From Chionoecetes opilio (lineage: Eukaryota > Arthropoda > Malacostraca > Decapoda > Majidae): 64,000 nucleotides of DNA. The translations under genes and the position numbers were made by a program. Below, piece after piece: positions 43,693-56,399 of the stretch (its first letter is position 1; each line of letters begins with the position of its first letter). Location: the NCBI GenBank assembly GCA_016584305.1, contig JACEEZ010016131.1, positions 1-64,000 of the forward strand, in the 5' to 3' direction. The notes below the pieces were generated by a model, which worked only from the letters and a program-made list of their open reading frames with translations, had not been told where the DNA came from and did no database searches.

Positions 43693-44931
43693 CAGGTTGC
43701 TCATCACTAATCCGGCAACCATCACTTATGACTGCCGTTTTTGAAATTTCCGGATTATTGATGTTTTGTCCCCAGACTCTATATATGCTGTATATATTGT
43801 AACAAAGGGCCATATGCAAGAAATGTTCTCGACGCGTTGCGTTGCATCGCAGCGCGGTAAGCAAGAATCAACAGAGGTAACGCAACCGGTGGAGATTTGA
43901 TTCAGCTGATTCGTGACAACATGCACATCCCACCCCCCATCCCGCTGTGCACTTATTCCATCCTATTTCTTCCCAGACCATTACAGGGAGTTTTCAACAC
44001 AACCGAGAGTAACATGCATACCTTGTGAATGCACACTTGTCATAATTAAGGTAAAATCAGGTCCAGGAGGCCTTATATAGGTGTGTGAAGTGTGAGGAAG
44101 CCAGGCAGCGGTGGAGGTGGAGGGCAGCCATTGTGTGGAGCAGTACTGGCGGGCCGTTCAAATGTATTCGCAAGCATTACTCTGGCCCATTTTTTCTACA
44201 CCAATGCCTCAGACAAGTGGCGAACACTAACTAAGCTATTATTTTAATGGCAAAAATAATAAATTACACTAGTAAAATGTATTAGATATGTATAAAACAG
44301 TCAAAATACTGATGCCGCCTTGGACACGTTTGTGTTGGTACGCCTGCTTTTGTAGCCACCGCTAGTGTTGGTACGACTGTCAATATCCACCGGTCGGGCA
44401 TTTCTTGTAGATGCCACCGGTGGAGATACGACTGTGGGGAATCTCCACTTGCCGGGATTTGACGAGCATTCTTGCATATAGCCCAAAATGACTACAGTTC
44501 TTTAAAGAAAGAAATTTAAACACAAATGAAATATTAATGTTCAACAACTAAATAATATAGTTATACAGAATTTTAATTCATTACTGTACCCTCGAGAAGA
44601 AGTTAAATAGCAACTTAAATAAATTTTCTCTGCGATCGACAACGAGCGATGTTTGCGTTTTACACCACTTCTTTTATTAGCCGAATCCATGATGAGGCTA
44701 TACAGCAGCAGATTTTAACAATTATGGCAAATAAATGAGAAGGAATGCCTGTTTGCTGTCAGAAGCATGAGCATACAGCTGATTCTGGGTACAGCGCCAT
44801 CAAAACATAAACGGCGCCTCCCGAAAACAGTGGCGCGCCAACCTGGGAAATTTGAAACTGCGCTCCGAAATTCATGCCGGAAAACTGATGGAACCGGAAT
44901 ATTGATTGCCGGATTAGTGATGGTCAACCTG
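43693..44931. mobile_element. Family M Tigger-like element with nested MITE
   Basis: The right end, read inward, is CAGGTTGACCATCACTAATC with TCCGG motifs at positions 19, 34 and 51. The left end has one direct and two inverted motifs. TA follows the right end. A second inverted-repeat element (43807-44484) sits inside. Confidence 0.85.
43807..44484. mobile_element. Nested MITE (family V) with GGGC(T)ATATGCAAGAA ends
   Basis: GGGCCATATGCAAGAAATG at the left and the inverse CATTCTTGCATATAGCCC at the right form imperfect terminal repeats continuing to CTCGAC / GACGAG. Ends starting GGGC are compatible with PIF/Harbinger-type elements, but the target duplication is unclear. Confidence 0.6.
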
Positions 44932-44982
44932 TATATATATATATATATATTATATATATATATTATATATATATATATAAAA

Positions 44983-46085
44983 CAGTTAAGTACAGGGAGG
45001 TCCCGAAGATACGAGCAGTTAGGTTCCACCTGGCATACTCGTAAAGCGAAATCTCGTATAACGAAACACATAACTAATGGTAAAATATAGGTTTGGTTCC
45101 AGGACCCATCAATTATAAAAAAAAAAAAAAAAAAAAAAAAGACGTGTTTTTCAAGCTAAAATAAACTATAGCAAACACAACAAACACACAGCGTCTATAT
45201 TTCCCACACTGTACTACCTATTCTGTAGAAATAGCATTCTGAAAGAGAAAATAGCACACAAAATAACATAACTGCACATTAATTAAACATAAAACATGCA
45301 TAACAAGTAAAAAAGACATTGTACTGTAGGGGGACGCCACGTGATACAAGAGAAGGTAGTGTAGTGGTCCCAAGGTTGGGGCTGCACACCTGCTAATTAC
45401 CCCTAAAGGTCAGGCCACGCCATATGTTTAATTACCCTTCAGGTCACGCCTTGCTAGGGGTGACCTGACTGCGGTCCCAAGGTTGGGGCTGCACACCTGC
45501 TAATTATGCCTAAATGTCTGGCCGCGCCAAATGCTTAATTACCCTTCAGGTCACGGCTTGCTAGGGTGACCTCACTGGGGTCAACCAAATCCCCCTTTGT
45601 CCAGCCCGGAGTGGTAGGTGCAACATTTTGAACTTGATAATTTTACTCACCCCAGTTTGAATGTCTTATCATTGGATTTTCGATCTCGTATATTGAAAAT
45701 AGACCCTAATTTACACATCTCGTATCATCGGATTCTCGTATACCGAATGCTCGTATAACGGGGCCTCCCTGTATTAATTATCCGACCTAGGGGGAACCGA
45801 AGGTAGGTCGGATAATTGGAATAGTCGGATGTTCGGATATCACAGTAACCATAAACGTAAGGACAAAATGGTATAGAACATAAAAGATGCAGCTCTTGAA
45901 GGCCGATCCAGTGGTATACGCAAAAGTAAAATTCATGCATAAATAAAGGCACAAATCTATGTTTCTAAAAACTAAAAAAAACGAAGTAAAATAAATGGCC
46001 AAAACAAGACACAATGTGGTGGTGAAAAAAGTCGGTTGTTTGGACAAGTCGGATGTTTGGAGGTCGGATGTTGGGAATTTGGCTG
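44983..46085. mobile_element. Family N Tigger-like element interrupted by family A
   Basis: The right end, read inward, has CAGCCAAATTCCC and (A/C)CCGAC-type motifs (CATCCGAC) at 16, 31 and a variant at 48. The left end is split: CAGTTAAG, then the family A copy, then the rest. With that copy and one TA removed, the first ATCCGAC falls at 17-23, and two inverted GTCGGAT copies follow 17 bp apart. Confidence 0.7.
44993..45771. mobile_element. Family A MITE (complete, inside family N)
   Basis: CAGGGAGGTCCCG ends with TA on both sides, the three-motif end on the right. The two related ~110-bp blocks are present (45365-45475 and 45475-45570). Confidence 0.9.
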
Positions 46086-46112
46086 TATATATATATATAT
46101 ATATAATATATA

Positions 46113-46153
<41 letters not shown>

Positions 46154-46165
46154 AATAATATATTA

Positions 46166-46927
<762 letters not shown>

Positions 46928-48511
46928 CTAGGGTCCCGCATAAAACATGTTCGCATAAAGCGTTTCCCCTATAGAACGAACGACCTAAAATAAAAATAAA
47001 TGAAAATTAACTCATTATTATTATTGTTTTTTTCAAATAAATAAAATTCCAACATTTTGTTAGGAACGAATGTGATCATATAGAACAATTCTGCCATCAA
47101 AGTAGGGCAAATGTGAGAGGTGTTCTCAAATAGAGCGCCAAAATATCGTACAGAACGTCAGGTGACGTGACGTAGATGCGCATTGTGACGTCACTGTCAT
47201 CTGAGTCGCTTGGCTTTTTACATAAATATATTGGTAGAGTCCTTTATAGCAGTATTGAAATCTGAGCTATTAGAAAAAATGAGCTCAAAGACTGTTAGTA
47301 ATGTGTTGAAATCCCTGCAAATTCATAAAGAAGTGCGTTGTTAAACTCCATTGCGTTGTTACTTAATAATACTCAAGGTTATGAGTAAGGACAAAATACA
47401 GTAAATTAGCCCTGTGGGCATGATCAATCGCACTGGCGGTTTTATTGATATAATTTATTTATTATTTTTACTTGAAGACCTGCTTCATCAAACTTGAGGA
47501 GTACGGCTTCTCAGCTAATAAAATCAGACTCCGGGTCTTTACTACAAATTACCACATCATTAAGATATGCATATACAATCTTTGCTTACCAGAGAGTAAT
47601 TATTCCTCTAAAAAGTGATAGGAGCTGACTTCAGCTCAAATAGTATTATAAATCAATAAATATGTGCGCTGGGAGTGCTAATGGCAGTAACCTCCCTTGA
47701 CATGGGCGATAATGGCATTTGCCGCTATTTTATAGTTTATTTATATCATTTATTTATTTTATTGTTATTTATAAAAATACTTATTTAAATTTAAGGAGTT
47801 TTGTTAAGCTAACAAAAATTGAGACTCCAGGTCTTTAATATAAATTATTGCATCAAGATATGCATTATTTTTTTTTATAGCTATCAGCGAGTAATGCATT
47901 TATTAATCATTCTCTGAAAAGCTATAAGAGCTGCCTTAGCTAGAATAGTATTCTAAGCATTAAAAATGTGCATAAGGAGTGCTAATGGCAGTAACTTCCT
48001 TTGACAAGGGCTCCTTGGCACCTGGCTGCTGAATTATTAATACTTTTTTTTGATGCAGGAGAAGTTATAGCAGCAGGAAATGAGTAGTAAGGAGGCAAGA
48101 AGAAGAGTCTTTCTTTGCCCTTTGCTTACATACCCGTATTGTGGCGCGAGCTGGCAACTCAGTAGCGATCCATCTCCCAGGGCCGTAGAGCGGGGGCTTG
48201 CGCTAGGCATACTCTATGCTGACGTCACCGTGCGCCTCCGTGTGCACCCGTTAGCATTGCATTACTTAATGCAGCCCTTGCCTGAAGACGCTATCAGTGA
48301 CACCTGAGTGATCAGTGTTCAGTAGTACAGCATTTCAAGACTTCAGTATTAAATATGTTTTGATGAGTACAAGTATTACAATCTGTGTTGTTTTTGCATG
48401 TTTTAATGCGTTCTTATTGTGTGGAGGGGGTAATCATCAATCAGATCATTCGGACTTTCGGCTAATTCGACCCAGGTCTCCCCCCAATTAGTTCGAATCA
48501 GAGAGGGTTTA
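46928..48511. mobile_element. Family O / mixed Tigger-like element
   Basis: The left end CTAGGGTCCC has GCATAAA at 11 and 26 and a weak third copy. The right end, read inward, is CAGTAAACCCTCTCTGATTC with one direct and two inverted motifs (TCGAAT-type). The two ends do not carry the same motif, so this may be two fused partial elements. No transposase is recognised. Confidence 0.5.
47455..48020. repeat. Ancient ~300-bp tandem duplication
   Basis: Copies at about 47455-47720 and 47755-48020 share AGACTCC(G/A)GGTCTTTA, AAGATATGCAT, GAGTAAT and GGAGTGCTAATGGCAGTAAC in the same order with heavy divergence. Confidence 0.7.
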
Positions 48512-48524
48512 CTGTATATATATA

Positions 48525-49319
48525 CAGGGAGGTCCCGAAGATACGAGCAGTTAAGTTCCACCTGGCATACTCGAAAAGCGAAAATCTCGTATAACGAAAC
48601 ACATAACTAATGGTAAAATATAGGTTTGGTTCCAGGACCACATCAATAGAAAAAAAAAAAGAAAAAAAAAAGAAAGAAAAAAAAAGACATTTTTCAAGCT
48701 AAAATAAACTATAGCAAACACAACAAACACCACAGCGTCTATATTACCCACACTGTACTACCTATTCTGTAAAAAAAAGCATTCTGAAAGAGAAAATAGC
48801 AAACAAAATAAACATAACTGCACATTAATTAAACATAAAACATGCATAACCAGCAAAAAAGACGTTGTACTGTAGGCGACGCCCCTGATACAAGAGAAGG
48901 TAGTGTAGCGGTCCCAAGGTTGGGGCCGCACACCTGCTCATTACCCCTAAAGGTCAGGCCACGCCATATGCTTAATTACCCTTCAGGTCACGCCTTGCTA
49001 GGGGTGACCTGACTGCGGTCCCAAGGTTGGGGCCGCACATCTGCTAATTACCCCTAAATGTCAGGCAGCGCCATATGCTTAATTACCCTTCAGGTCATGG
49101 CTTGCTAGGGGTGACCTCACTGGGGTCAACCAAATCACTCTTTGTCCAGCCCAGGAGTGGTAGGGCACGCATTTTGAACTTGAGATAATTTTACTCACCC
49201 CAGTTTGAATGCTGTATCATTGGATTTTCGATCTCGTATATTGAAAATAGACCCTAATTTACACATCTCGTATCATCGGATTCTCGAATACCGAATGTTC
49301 GTATAACGGGACCTCCCTG
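48525..49319. mobile_element. Family A MITE (complete)
   Basis: CAGGGAGGTCCCG ends next to TA tracts, three-motif end on the right. The interior ~110-bp blocks are clear at 48915-49025 and 49025-49130. Confidence 0.9.
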
Positions 49320-49351
49320 TATAGGTGTATATATATGTATATATATATTTA

Positions 49352-51296
49352 CACACAAACCTCGTTTTCCCGGACTAATAGGGGGGAGCACTGGTCCGGG
49401 AACCGCAAAAGTCCGGGAATCGCAACAGTCCAGGAATGATCCTCTAACAGAAAAAGAAAGAAAAAAAAAAAGTCCGATGCCATTACCCACCCCGAAACGC
49501 TTATCCTACTCTAGTATTTACTGTCCGGCAACCGCCAATATCAACTACCCCGCCGTGGACTTTTACGTCCGCTGAGCATGCTGCCACCTGGCGAGAGGCA
49601 GCAGAAAGTGTTCAATAGTCTCAAGAGACGTTCCTGCACCAGGGGCAGTGGGGGTCAGGGGACTAACGGAGGCTGTGCAGGTGAACAGTGAGTGTCGTGT
49701 GCCCAAATGTAAACAATACGACCGCTGAGCAAGTGAGCATGCTGCCACCTGGCGGGAGGCAGGAGAACATAAGAACATAAGAAAATAAGGAAGCTACAAG
49801 AGGCCTCGAGGCCTACACGTGGTAGTTCCTGTCACCTAACACTACCTACATCCACCTTGCATCCCCATCCATGAACCTATCCAGCTCCCCTTTAAAGCTT
49901 CCCAATGACTCAGCACTAACTACCTGTCTACTGAGACCATTCCATTCATTCACCACCCTATTTGTGAATCAGTTTTCCCCTATTTCCTTTCTAAATCTAC
50001 GCTTTTCAGCTTGAATCCGTTACTTCTTGTTCTACCTGGTTAAAAGCCGTAAGAACTTTTCCTACCTCTCCTTTATTAAATCCCCTTATCCACTTAAAAA
50101 CTTCTATCAGATCGCCCCTTACTCTGCATCTCTCGAGTGAGTGTAATTTTAATAACTTCAATCTCTTCTCATAACTAAAGTTACCCCTCCCTTGTATCAT
50201 TTTGGTCATCCTTCTCTGCACTTTTTCTAACAACACTATATCCATCCTGTAATATGGAGACCAAAACTGAACTGCATAGTCTAGGTGAGGCCTGACTAGA
50301 GCAGATAAAGCTTTAGAATAACTTCCGCACTTCTACTTTTAACACTTCTGGTAATGAATCCTAATACTCTATTAGCTCTATTTCTGGCCTCAATACATTG
50401 TTTCCTAGGTCGGAGGTCTGGGCTCACCCTCACTCCAAGATCTTTTTCACCTTCTGATCTTTTCAGCGATACATTGCTTATGGTGTATCTATTACCAGGG
50501 TTTTTTCTGCCAACATTCATAACGCTACATATATCAATATTAAATTCCATCTGCCATCTGACTGCCCACTCGTTAAGTTTATCTAAGTCTTAACTTAGAA
50601 AGTGTTCAATAGTCTCAAGAGACATTCCTGCACCAGGGGCAGTGGGGGTCAGGGGACAAACGGAGGCTGTGCAGGTGAACCGTGGGTGTCGTGTGCCCAA
50701 ATGTAAACAATACGACCGCTGAGCAAGTGAGCATGCTGCCACCTGGCGGGAGGCAGCAGAAAGTATTCAATAGTCTCAAGAGACATTCCTGCACCAGGGG
50801 CAGTGGGGGTCAGGGGACTAACGAGGCTGTGCAGGTGAACTTTGAGTGTCGTGTGCCCAAATGTAAACAATACGACCGCTGAGCATGCTGCCACCTGGCG
50901 GGAGGCAGCAGAAAGTGTTCAATAGTCTCAAGAGATGTTCCTGCGCCAGGGGCAGTGGGGGTCAGGGGACTAACGGAGGCTGTGCAGTGAACCGTGAGTA
51001 TTGTGCCCAAATGTAAACAATACGACCGCTGAGCATGCTGCCACCTGGCGGGAGGCAGCAGAAAGTGTTCAATAGTCTCAAAAGAGACATTCCTGCACCA
51101 GGGGCAGTAGGGGTCAGGGGACTAACGGAGGCTCTGCAGGTGAACAGTGAGTGTCGTGTGTCCAAATGTAAACAATACGACCACTGAGCATGCTGCCACC
51201 TGGCGGGAGGGCACGGACACTGACCAGGGATGACAGAAGACGCTCGGACCGCCGGACAACTTTGTCAATTTACGAACAGGACCAGGCATTTCAACG

Positions 51297-51338
<42 letters not shown>

Positions 51339-51429
51339 TTTGGGACTCTGACATATCCCCGGACCTCGGATTTTGTCCGGCAAATCCGATATCCGGGAAA
51401 TGGAGGTCCGGGAAATTGAGGTTTGTGTG
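49352..51429. mobile_element. Family C TIR element, long array copy
   Basis: Ends as in 2786-3828 with TA on both sides. It contains about six units of the 153-bp repeat (49573-51215), interrupted by a CR1-like LINE insert, and an A-run at 51301-51335. Confidence 0.9.
49764..50597 (-). mobile_element. CR1-like LINE 3' end inserted in the tandem array
   Basis: The minus strand encodes EGEKDLGVRVSPDLRPRKQC, then after a frameshift DIVLLEKVQRRMTKMIQG and LHSLERCRVRGDLIEVFKW, the thumb and C-terminal domain of CR1-clade reverse transcriptases. The 3' end is a (TTATGTTC)n tail, seen inverted as GAACATAAGAACATAAG at 49764. It splits one array unit and is 5' truncated. Confidence 0.85.
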
Positions 51430-51593
51430 TATATATATATATTCTTGTTTTCTGTTTAAACGCCAGTTTTTCCCATAATATTTTATGAGGTTAGACAGCC
51501 AGTTTGAAATGCTTCCAACTACAGGAGAACTCATTTAACCAGCATTCAAAACAATGGCAGCCTCAAAACAATGGCACTAATATACCCAGGCAT

Positions 51594-51777
51594 ATTTTTT
51601 TTTTTTTTTTTTTTTTTCGGGCCTCCAGCAGGGAGGACCACGGGCTAGCTTAGCCCGTCAGAGAGAGATCCTGTGAAAAAAGAGAGGAGAGTGTTCGTGT
51701 TGCTGGCGTGCAACACGAGGACTGGCTTGTCCATCCTGACGAGGAGTGCGGGGTAGAAAGGGGCACTCAGCAGGATA
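51594..51777 (-). mobile_element. Short poly(A) retroposon with 10-bp target duplication
   Basis: ACCCAGGCAT at 51584-51593 and 51778-51787 bounds a 184-bp insert that starts with a T-run (A tail on the minus strand). No Pol III box is obvious. It may be a SINE or a truncated LINE 3' end. Confidence 0.8.
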
Positions 51778-51864
51778 ACCCAGGCATTAATTAGGTATAA
51801 TTATTTCAAAAACTGAGAAAATCGGCAGAAATTTAGTTAAAATTTGGCGGGGTACGCAGGGTTG

Positions 51865-52126
51865 GCAACCCTTTCATCCCTTTCACTGGTAAACTCTGGA
51901 ACTCTCTTCCTGTTTCTATTTGTCCACTTTCCTATGACTTACATCTTTTCAAAAGAAGAGTAACAAGACACCTCCCGAACTAAATTGGCTCACCCCTCTT
52001 TTTTATTTTATTCTCTTACTGTCTTCTTTATAGGGACTGGCAACTAAGCGGGCTTTGTGTTACCCATTTTTGTTGTGCCCTTGGCCAGTTCCTTGTGATG
52101 TAAGAAAAAAAAAAAAAAAAAAATAT
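51865..52126 (+). mobile_element. LINE 3' end with poly(A)
   Basis: Short plus-strand reading NSGTLFLFLFVHFPMTYIFS and the tail GGGACTGGCAACTAAGCGGG ... GCCCTTGGCCAGTTCCTTGT followed by an A-run resemble a widespread invertebrate LINE 3' end. 5' truncated. Confidence 0.55.
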
Positions 52127-52233
52127 TGGATGTTGGGCAATTCCATAAGAGTAACTCTCAAAACAACGGCAAAATGAGTTATCCGGCATGCGCTTCCCCC
52201 CGAGGGTGCCGGATAAACGAGGTTTTCCTGTAT

Positions 52234-54050
52234 CTCTATCTGTTGCTCAACTTCTTCAATGCCCAATGCTGCCAGATCTTCTTCAACACACTGCCTCCAT
52301 GTCTTCCTTGGCCTGCCGGTGGGACAGCGACCTGGAGCTTCCACTCTAACAGCTCTTCCAATGCCTCACCACCTTCCTCCTCTTCACATGCCCAAACCAC
52401 CTCAATCACCTTACACTGTACTCAGCTCCTTCAATCCACATTTTCTTGCCACCTCTTCACTGGACACTTCATCTCTACATGTGATCCCAGTCATATATCT
52501 CAACTTTCTCCGATCACAACCAACCAACACATTATCCAACTTCTTCGTCAAAGCCCATGTCTCAGAACCATACAACAAAAACTGATCCTATACATGCTTC
52601 AAATACTCTTCCTTTATTTATCAGTGGAATACTCTTGTTTATCAGCAGTCCCACTATCTCTCTGCACTTCATCCATGTAGTTGCTACTCGTGTTCTTACT
52701 GCTCTCTCCACTCCACCCTCGCTATCTAACATGTCACCAAGGTAACAAAACTGTTCACTTCTATTAAATCACCATTCACTTATATAGTTTCTACCTCTTC
52801 CTCTTCTGGCGGCCCCTATGATTGATTCTTCATATACACACTGGACAGCAGAAATCTACCACCCTATTGAGGTTCCTAGTCCCGAACATTATTATTAAAA
52901 ACATCTTTTTTGGCACCACTTGTCCAATTCCTTGCAACGAGAGTTTATTCCTACTCCACTACCGCACACTCCACAGGGAAACCTTCCCACGTGTATATTT
53001 TGCTCTATTTTCTTGCCTGTTACCATCATCTTCGTCTTGGACATATTCACCTTTTGAAGGCTTCAACTGAGCCTTGATGCACCCCCACACCTATCTCAAA
53101 GACATCTTATGATCCTCCAGCTACTCTCACCTTTGATCTCAATCCTTCATACAGTGTCATTACCAACCTTACAAGCCTCACCGTTCTTTTTGTTTACGTA
53201 ATGCCCATCAAATTGTTCTTGTAATCCTGTCAAATGCCTTTTCCAGATCCACAAACACATGATACAGCCATTTCTTCTTCTTCTTATATTTTTACTGGAG
53301 ATGTCTTGTGATGAAGATTGCATCGGTAGTTGACTTTCCAGCCAGAAAGCCAAATTGGCAGTCATCGAACTTGATGATTTTCTAAAGCCTTTCACACAAT
53401 GCCCTCTTCCAAATCTTCATTCCATGTTCTAACATCCTCAAACCTCTGTACCCACCACATGACAGTGCATCTCCTTTTCCTTTAAACAGTGGTTAGGTAA
53501 AAAAAAACTATCCTTCTAATCTTCTGAACCTTTCTCCTTCCTCATAATATTTTCCAAAAAATATAAAAAATCCAATTAGTTTTTTGATACCTGTCCTTCC
53601 TGCTAGTTTCAGCCTATCACTGCATTCACTCGATGGACCTGGTACCTTTCCATCTTTCATCCCTTTCAATGCTCTTACTATCTAATTTTATATTACATTT
53701 TCCACTGGACCTTCCACCATTTAAACCCCCCAGCTCATTTTTATTTTACATTCAGAAGTCTCTCAAAATATTCTCTCCATCTTTCTTTCACCTCCCTCTC
53801 CATCACTTTGATTTCTCTGTTTTCGTCCTATACATACTTTGATCCTTGTACATCTTTATTGTCTTTTCACATCTGCTTAGCTACTCTAAACATCTTCTGC
53901 CTTCTTTCTGCTGTGTTCAAGTTCGGACTCCACTCCTCCGATTCTTGTTTCTTTGCTATTGCCACTTCTCTTAACAACATTCGTCCCTTTCTCTGTCAGT
54001 CAGTAATCACTTCTGCCATATATAATAATTTGCACTACTATTTTAATTGA
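52234..54050 (-). mobile_element. RTE-like LINE reverse transcriptase, heavily decayed
   Basis: Reading down from 53.5 kb in shifting frames: KGDALSCGGYRGLRMLEHGM, DDCQFGFLAGKSTTDAIF, then YHVFVDLEKAFDR (53215-53260), the RT motif with the first catalytic aspartate. The C-terminal GRPRKTWRQCVEEDLAALG (52230-52344) matches the tail of RTE-type elements. The part above 53.6 kb is a diverged upstream region. Stops are frequent. Confidence 0.75.
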
Positions 54051-54073
54051 TTTATAACTATTATCATACAATT

Positions 54074-54564
54074 GTAACAAGTATTACAACTTCCATACAA
54101 GATATTTTCATGTATATATCATCAATGAAATGGTAGATTTCTAGAAACATTATCATATAGTTATGTAAATATAATGCATATAGAATATATGTATCATTTC
54201 CGGGTTAGCTGTGAGAACAAAAGACAGCTCAATCATTTTGTTAGCTCAAGCAAGTAGGTCACAGAACAATTGTATGTACGTCAGTCTGTATGGCTAGCAT
54301 AGATGTCCACGTCAACTGGCGACAAAGGGAAGAAGCAGCGAGAGCGAGTGTCGAATGGTGAGAACAACAAGACAGAACAACTTGGACCGTGAGACAACCT
54401 AAACGCTCATCTTACGAACTGCGTCGCACTCACTGGCTTGTCTACTTATTTGGTTGAAGGAAAACTAAGTTCTGTAATGAACTTATAAATAAAACTGTAC
54501 AAACTGTACATTACCATTTTGACTTAGTAAAAAAAAAAAGTCTCTACAAACAGAGAGACTTACA
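54074..54564 (+). repeat. LTR of a Gypsy-type element
   Basis: A 491-bp unit begins TGTAAC and ends CTTACA (TG...CA), with an AATAAA at 54486-54494. Directly after it comes TTGTGGCAGTTTAACGG, which resembles a primer-binding site, then leader to about 54790. Its 3' third aligns with the interrupted LTR at 17.3-18.1 kb. Confidence 0.7.
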
Positions 54565-54790
54565 ATTGTGGCAGTTTAACGGTGTAAAACGACACCCAAC
54601 GCGATTCTACAATTAACTACAAACCACTACAAACGCTTTACCAAGCTCCAAGCATTACACAGCTCTCCCACGTCCTACCAAGTTACTACGACGCTTAACG
54701 GAGCTCATAGCAAGCCAGTACCACAACCACAAACAACAACCAAGCAACCTAGACACTGGGGTCGGGGTAAAGGAAACTTGCGACACTAGG
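54565..54790 (+). other. Gypsy leader (5' UTR) fragment
   Basis: GACACCCAAC follows the putative primer-binding site, as in the inverse of 17250-17290. The sequence is A/C-rich and ends where the CR1 fragment begins, so the rest of this Gypsy copy is lost. Confidence 0.55.
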
Positions 54791-54817
54791 AGGAGTTTCA
54801 GAAGGTAGGGAACTTAA

Positions 54818-55443
54818 GTGATTCGTAAGAAGAGAGAGAGGAGGGGGTTAGTTAAAGATAAAGGGAAAATGGACAAAAAGAAGAGGAGCTGCTTGAAGAT
54901 TTACTATACAAACTGTAGGAGTATTTTAAACAAGATAGATGTCCTGAGAGGAATAAATAGTGTAGAAGATTTTTATATAATAGCATTAACAGAAACATGG
55001 TTGGATATGTCAGGAAAGGTATTTGATCCGGAGGTTGAGATAACTGGGTATAAGTTATTTCACAAAAACAGGTTAGGCAGGCGAGGTGGTGGAGTTGCAC
55101 TTTATGCAAGAGATACATTGCAGTGTTGTGTTAATAATGTTATAAAAACAGATGACAGCATAGAGTCTATATGGGTAGAGGTTACGGAGGGAACTGAAAA
55201 AATGGTTTTGGGTGTAGTATATAGGCCACCAAACTTATGTAAAGAGGATTCAGCTCCTATATGGCAAGAAATAAACAAGGCTTGTAGATATAATTGATTA
55301 TGCGTGGTGGTAGGTTTTAATCTCAGGAATATAGACTGGGATTTAATTATAGGAGACAATTATGCAGAGGAATTGTTAAATATAGTTCAGGATAACTTCC
55401 TAAGGCAAGCAATCAGGGAGCCTACTAGAGGAGATAATATTCT
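54818..55443 (+). pseudogene. CR1-like LINE endonuclease domain, copy 1
   Basis: KIYYTNCRSILNKIDVLRG starts the domain, FYIIALTETWLD holds the catalytic glutamate, GGGVALYAR and VLGVVYRPPN follow, and FNLRNIDWDL (GDFN-type) comes after an in-frame TGA at 55295. It is cut at 55443 by a family E end. The missing middle and RT part resume at 57874. Confidence 0.85.
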
Positions 55444-55444
55444 A

Positions 55445-55968
55445 CAGTACCCTCCCGAGTTTCGAGTCCGAGTTACCCTCCTTGCTTTCTTCCAAAGGCA
55501 TAGCGCGAAACTCGCGGATCGCGAAATTCGGGTATTGAAAACACTGTAAAAATGCTTATTTAGTCCGGTGCAAGGTGTACCTACCGTATTTTACAGCTTA
55601 TAAGACTCACTTTAAAAAAAAAAAAAAACCTGAAAATGCCCCAAGCCCCCGTCCACCCAACAGTGAATGGGTACCGGGTGTTAGCCAAGGGTTTGTAACC
55701 CGCCTCCTGGGGTGGTGGCTTCGGCCAACACTACGTAGAGGAGAGGAGGAGGAGAGGAGCTTGAGCTTGAGCTTGAGTTGGAAGTCACCCAGCGAATGCT
55801 GTCGGTGAAGCCTTTAGTCCGGCGTTCTCCCACACACGTATTCTGTCCTACGAACAGTACTGATCTGATCTTGATTACAGGTGGCCTATTCCATAGGCCA
55901 GCCTTGAACCGTTTGCATAAAGTAGAACACCTCAAAATAAGTAGCACTGACCTCACACCCCCGCCGAT
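55445..55968. mobile_element. Family E end inserted in the CR1 endonuclease (contig-end copy)
   Basis: CAGTACCCTCCCGAGTTTCG follows TA. One direct and two inverted motifs are present. A family F-type end lies at 55579. It runs into the N at 55969, with small deletions accumulating toward that point. Confidence 0.7.
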
Positions 55969-55969
55969 N
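55969..55969. other. Assembly join (single N)
   Basis: The only ambiguous base. Sequence before it (from about 55013) is repeated after it (from about 55973), consistent with two unmerged contig ends. Confidence 0.9.
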
Positions 55970-55972
55970 AAA

Positions 55973-56399
55973 AGGTATTTGATCCGGAGGTTGAGATAAC
56001 TGGGTATAAGTTATTTCACAAAAACAGGTTAGGCAGGCGAGGTGGTGGAGTTGCACTTTATGCAAGAGATACATTGCAGTGTTGTGTTAATAATGTTATA
56101 AAAACAGATGACAGCATAGAGTCTATATGGGTAGAGGTTACGGAGGGAACTGAAAAAATGGTTTTGGGTGTAGTATATAGGCCACCAAACTTATGTAAAG
56201 AGGATTCAGCTCCTATATGGCAAGAAATAAACAAGGCTTGTAGATATAATTGATTATGCGTGGTGGGAGGTTTTAATCTCAGGAATATAGACTGGGATTT
56301 AATTATAGGAGACAATTATGCAGAGGAATTGTTAAATATAGTTCAGGATAACTTCCTAAGGCAAGCAATCAGGGAGCCTACTAGAGGAGATAATATTCT
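55973..56399 (+). pseudogene. CR1-like LINE endonuclease, repeated after the N
   Basis: Near-identical to 55016-55443 (offset about 957 bp) and interrupted by the same family E insertion at the same base. Probably the same genomic segment represented twice. Confidence 0.8.

Larger units (their letters stand above)
51532..52230. mobile_element. Family D Tigger-like element (second copy)
   Basis: CAGGAGAACTCATTTAACC left end and the inverse right end, TA flanks. It contains a poly(A) retroposon (51594-51777) and a LINE 3' end (51865-52126), different insertions from those in the first copy. Confidence 0.85.
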
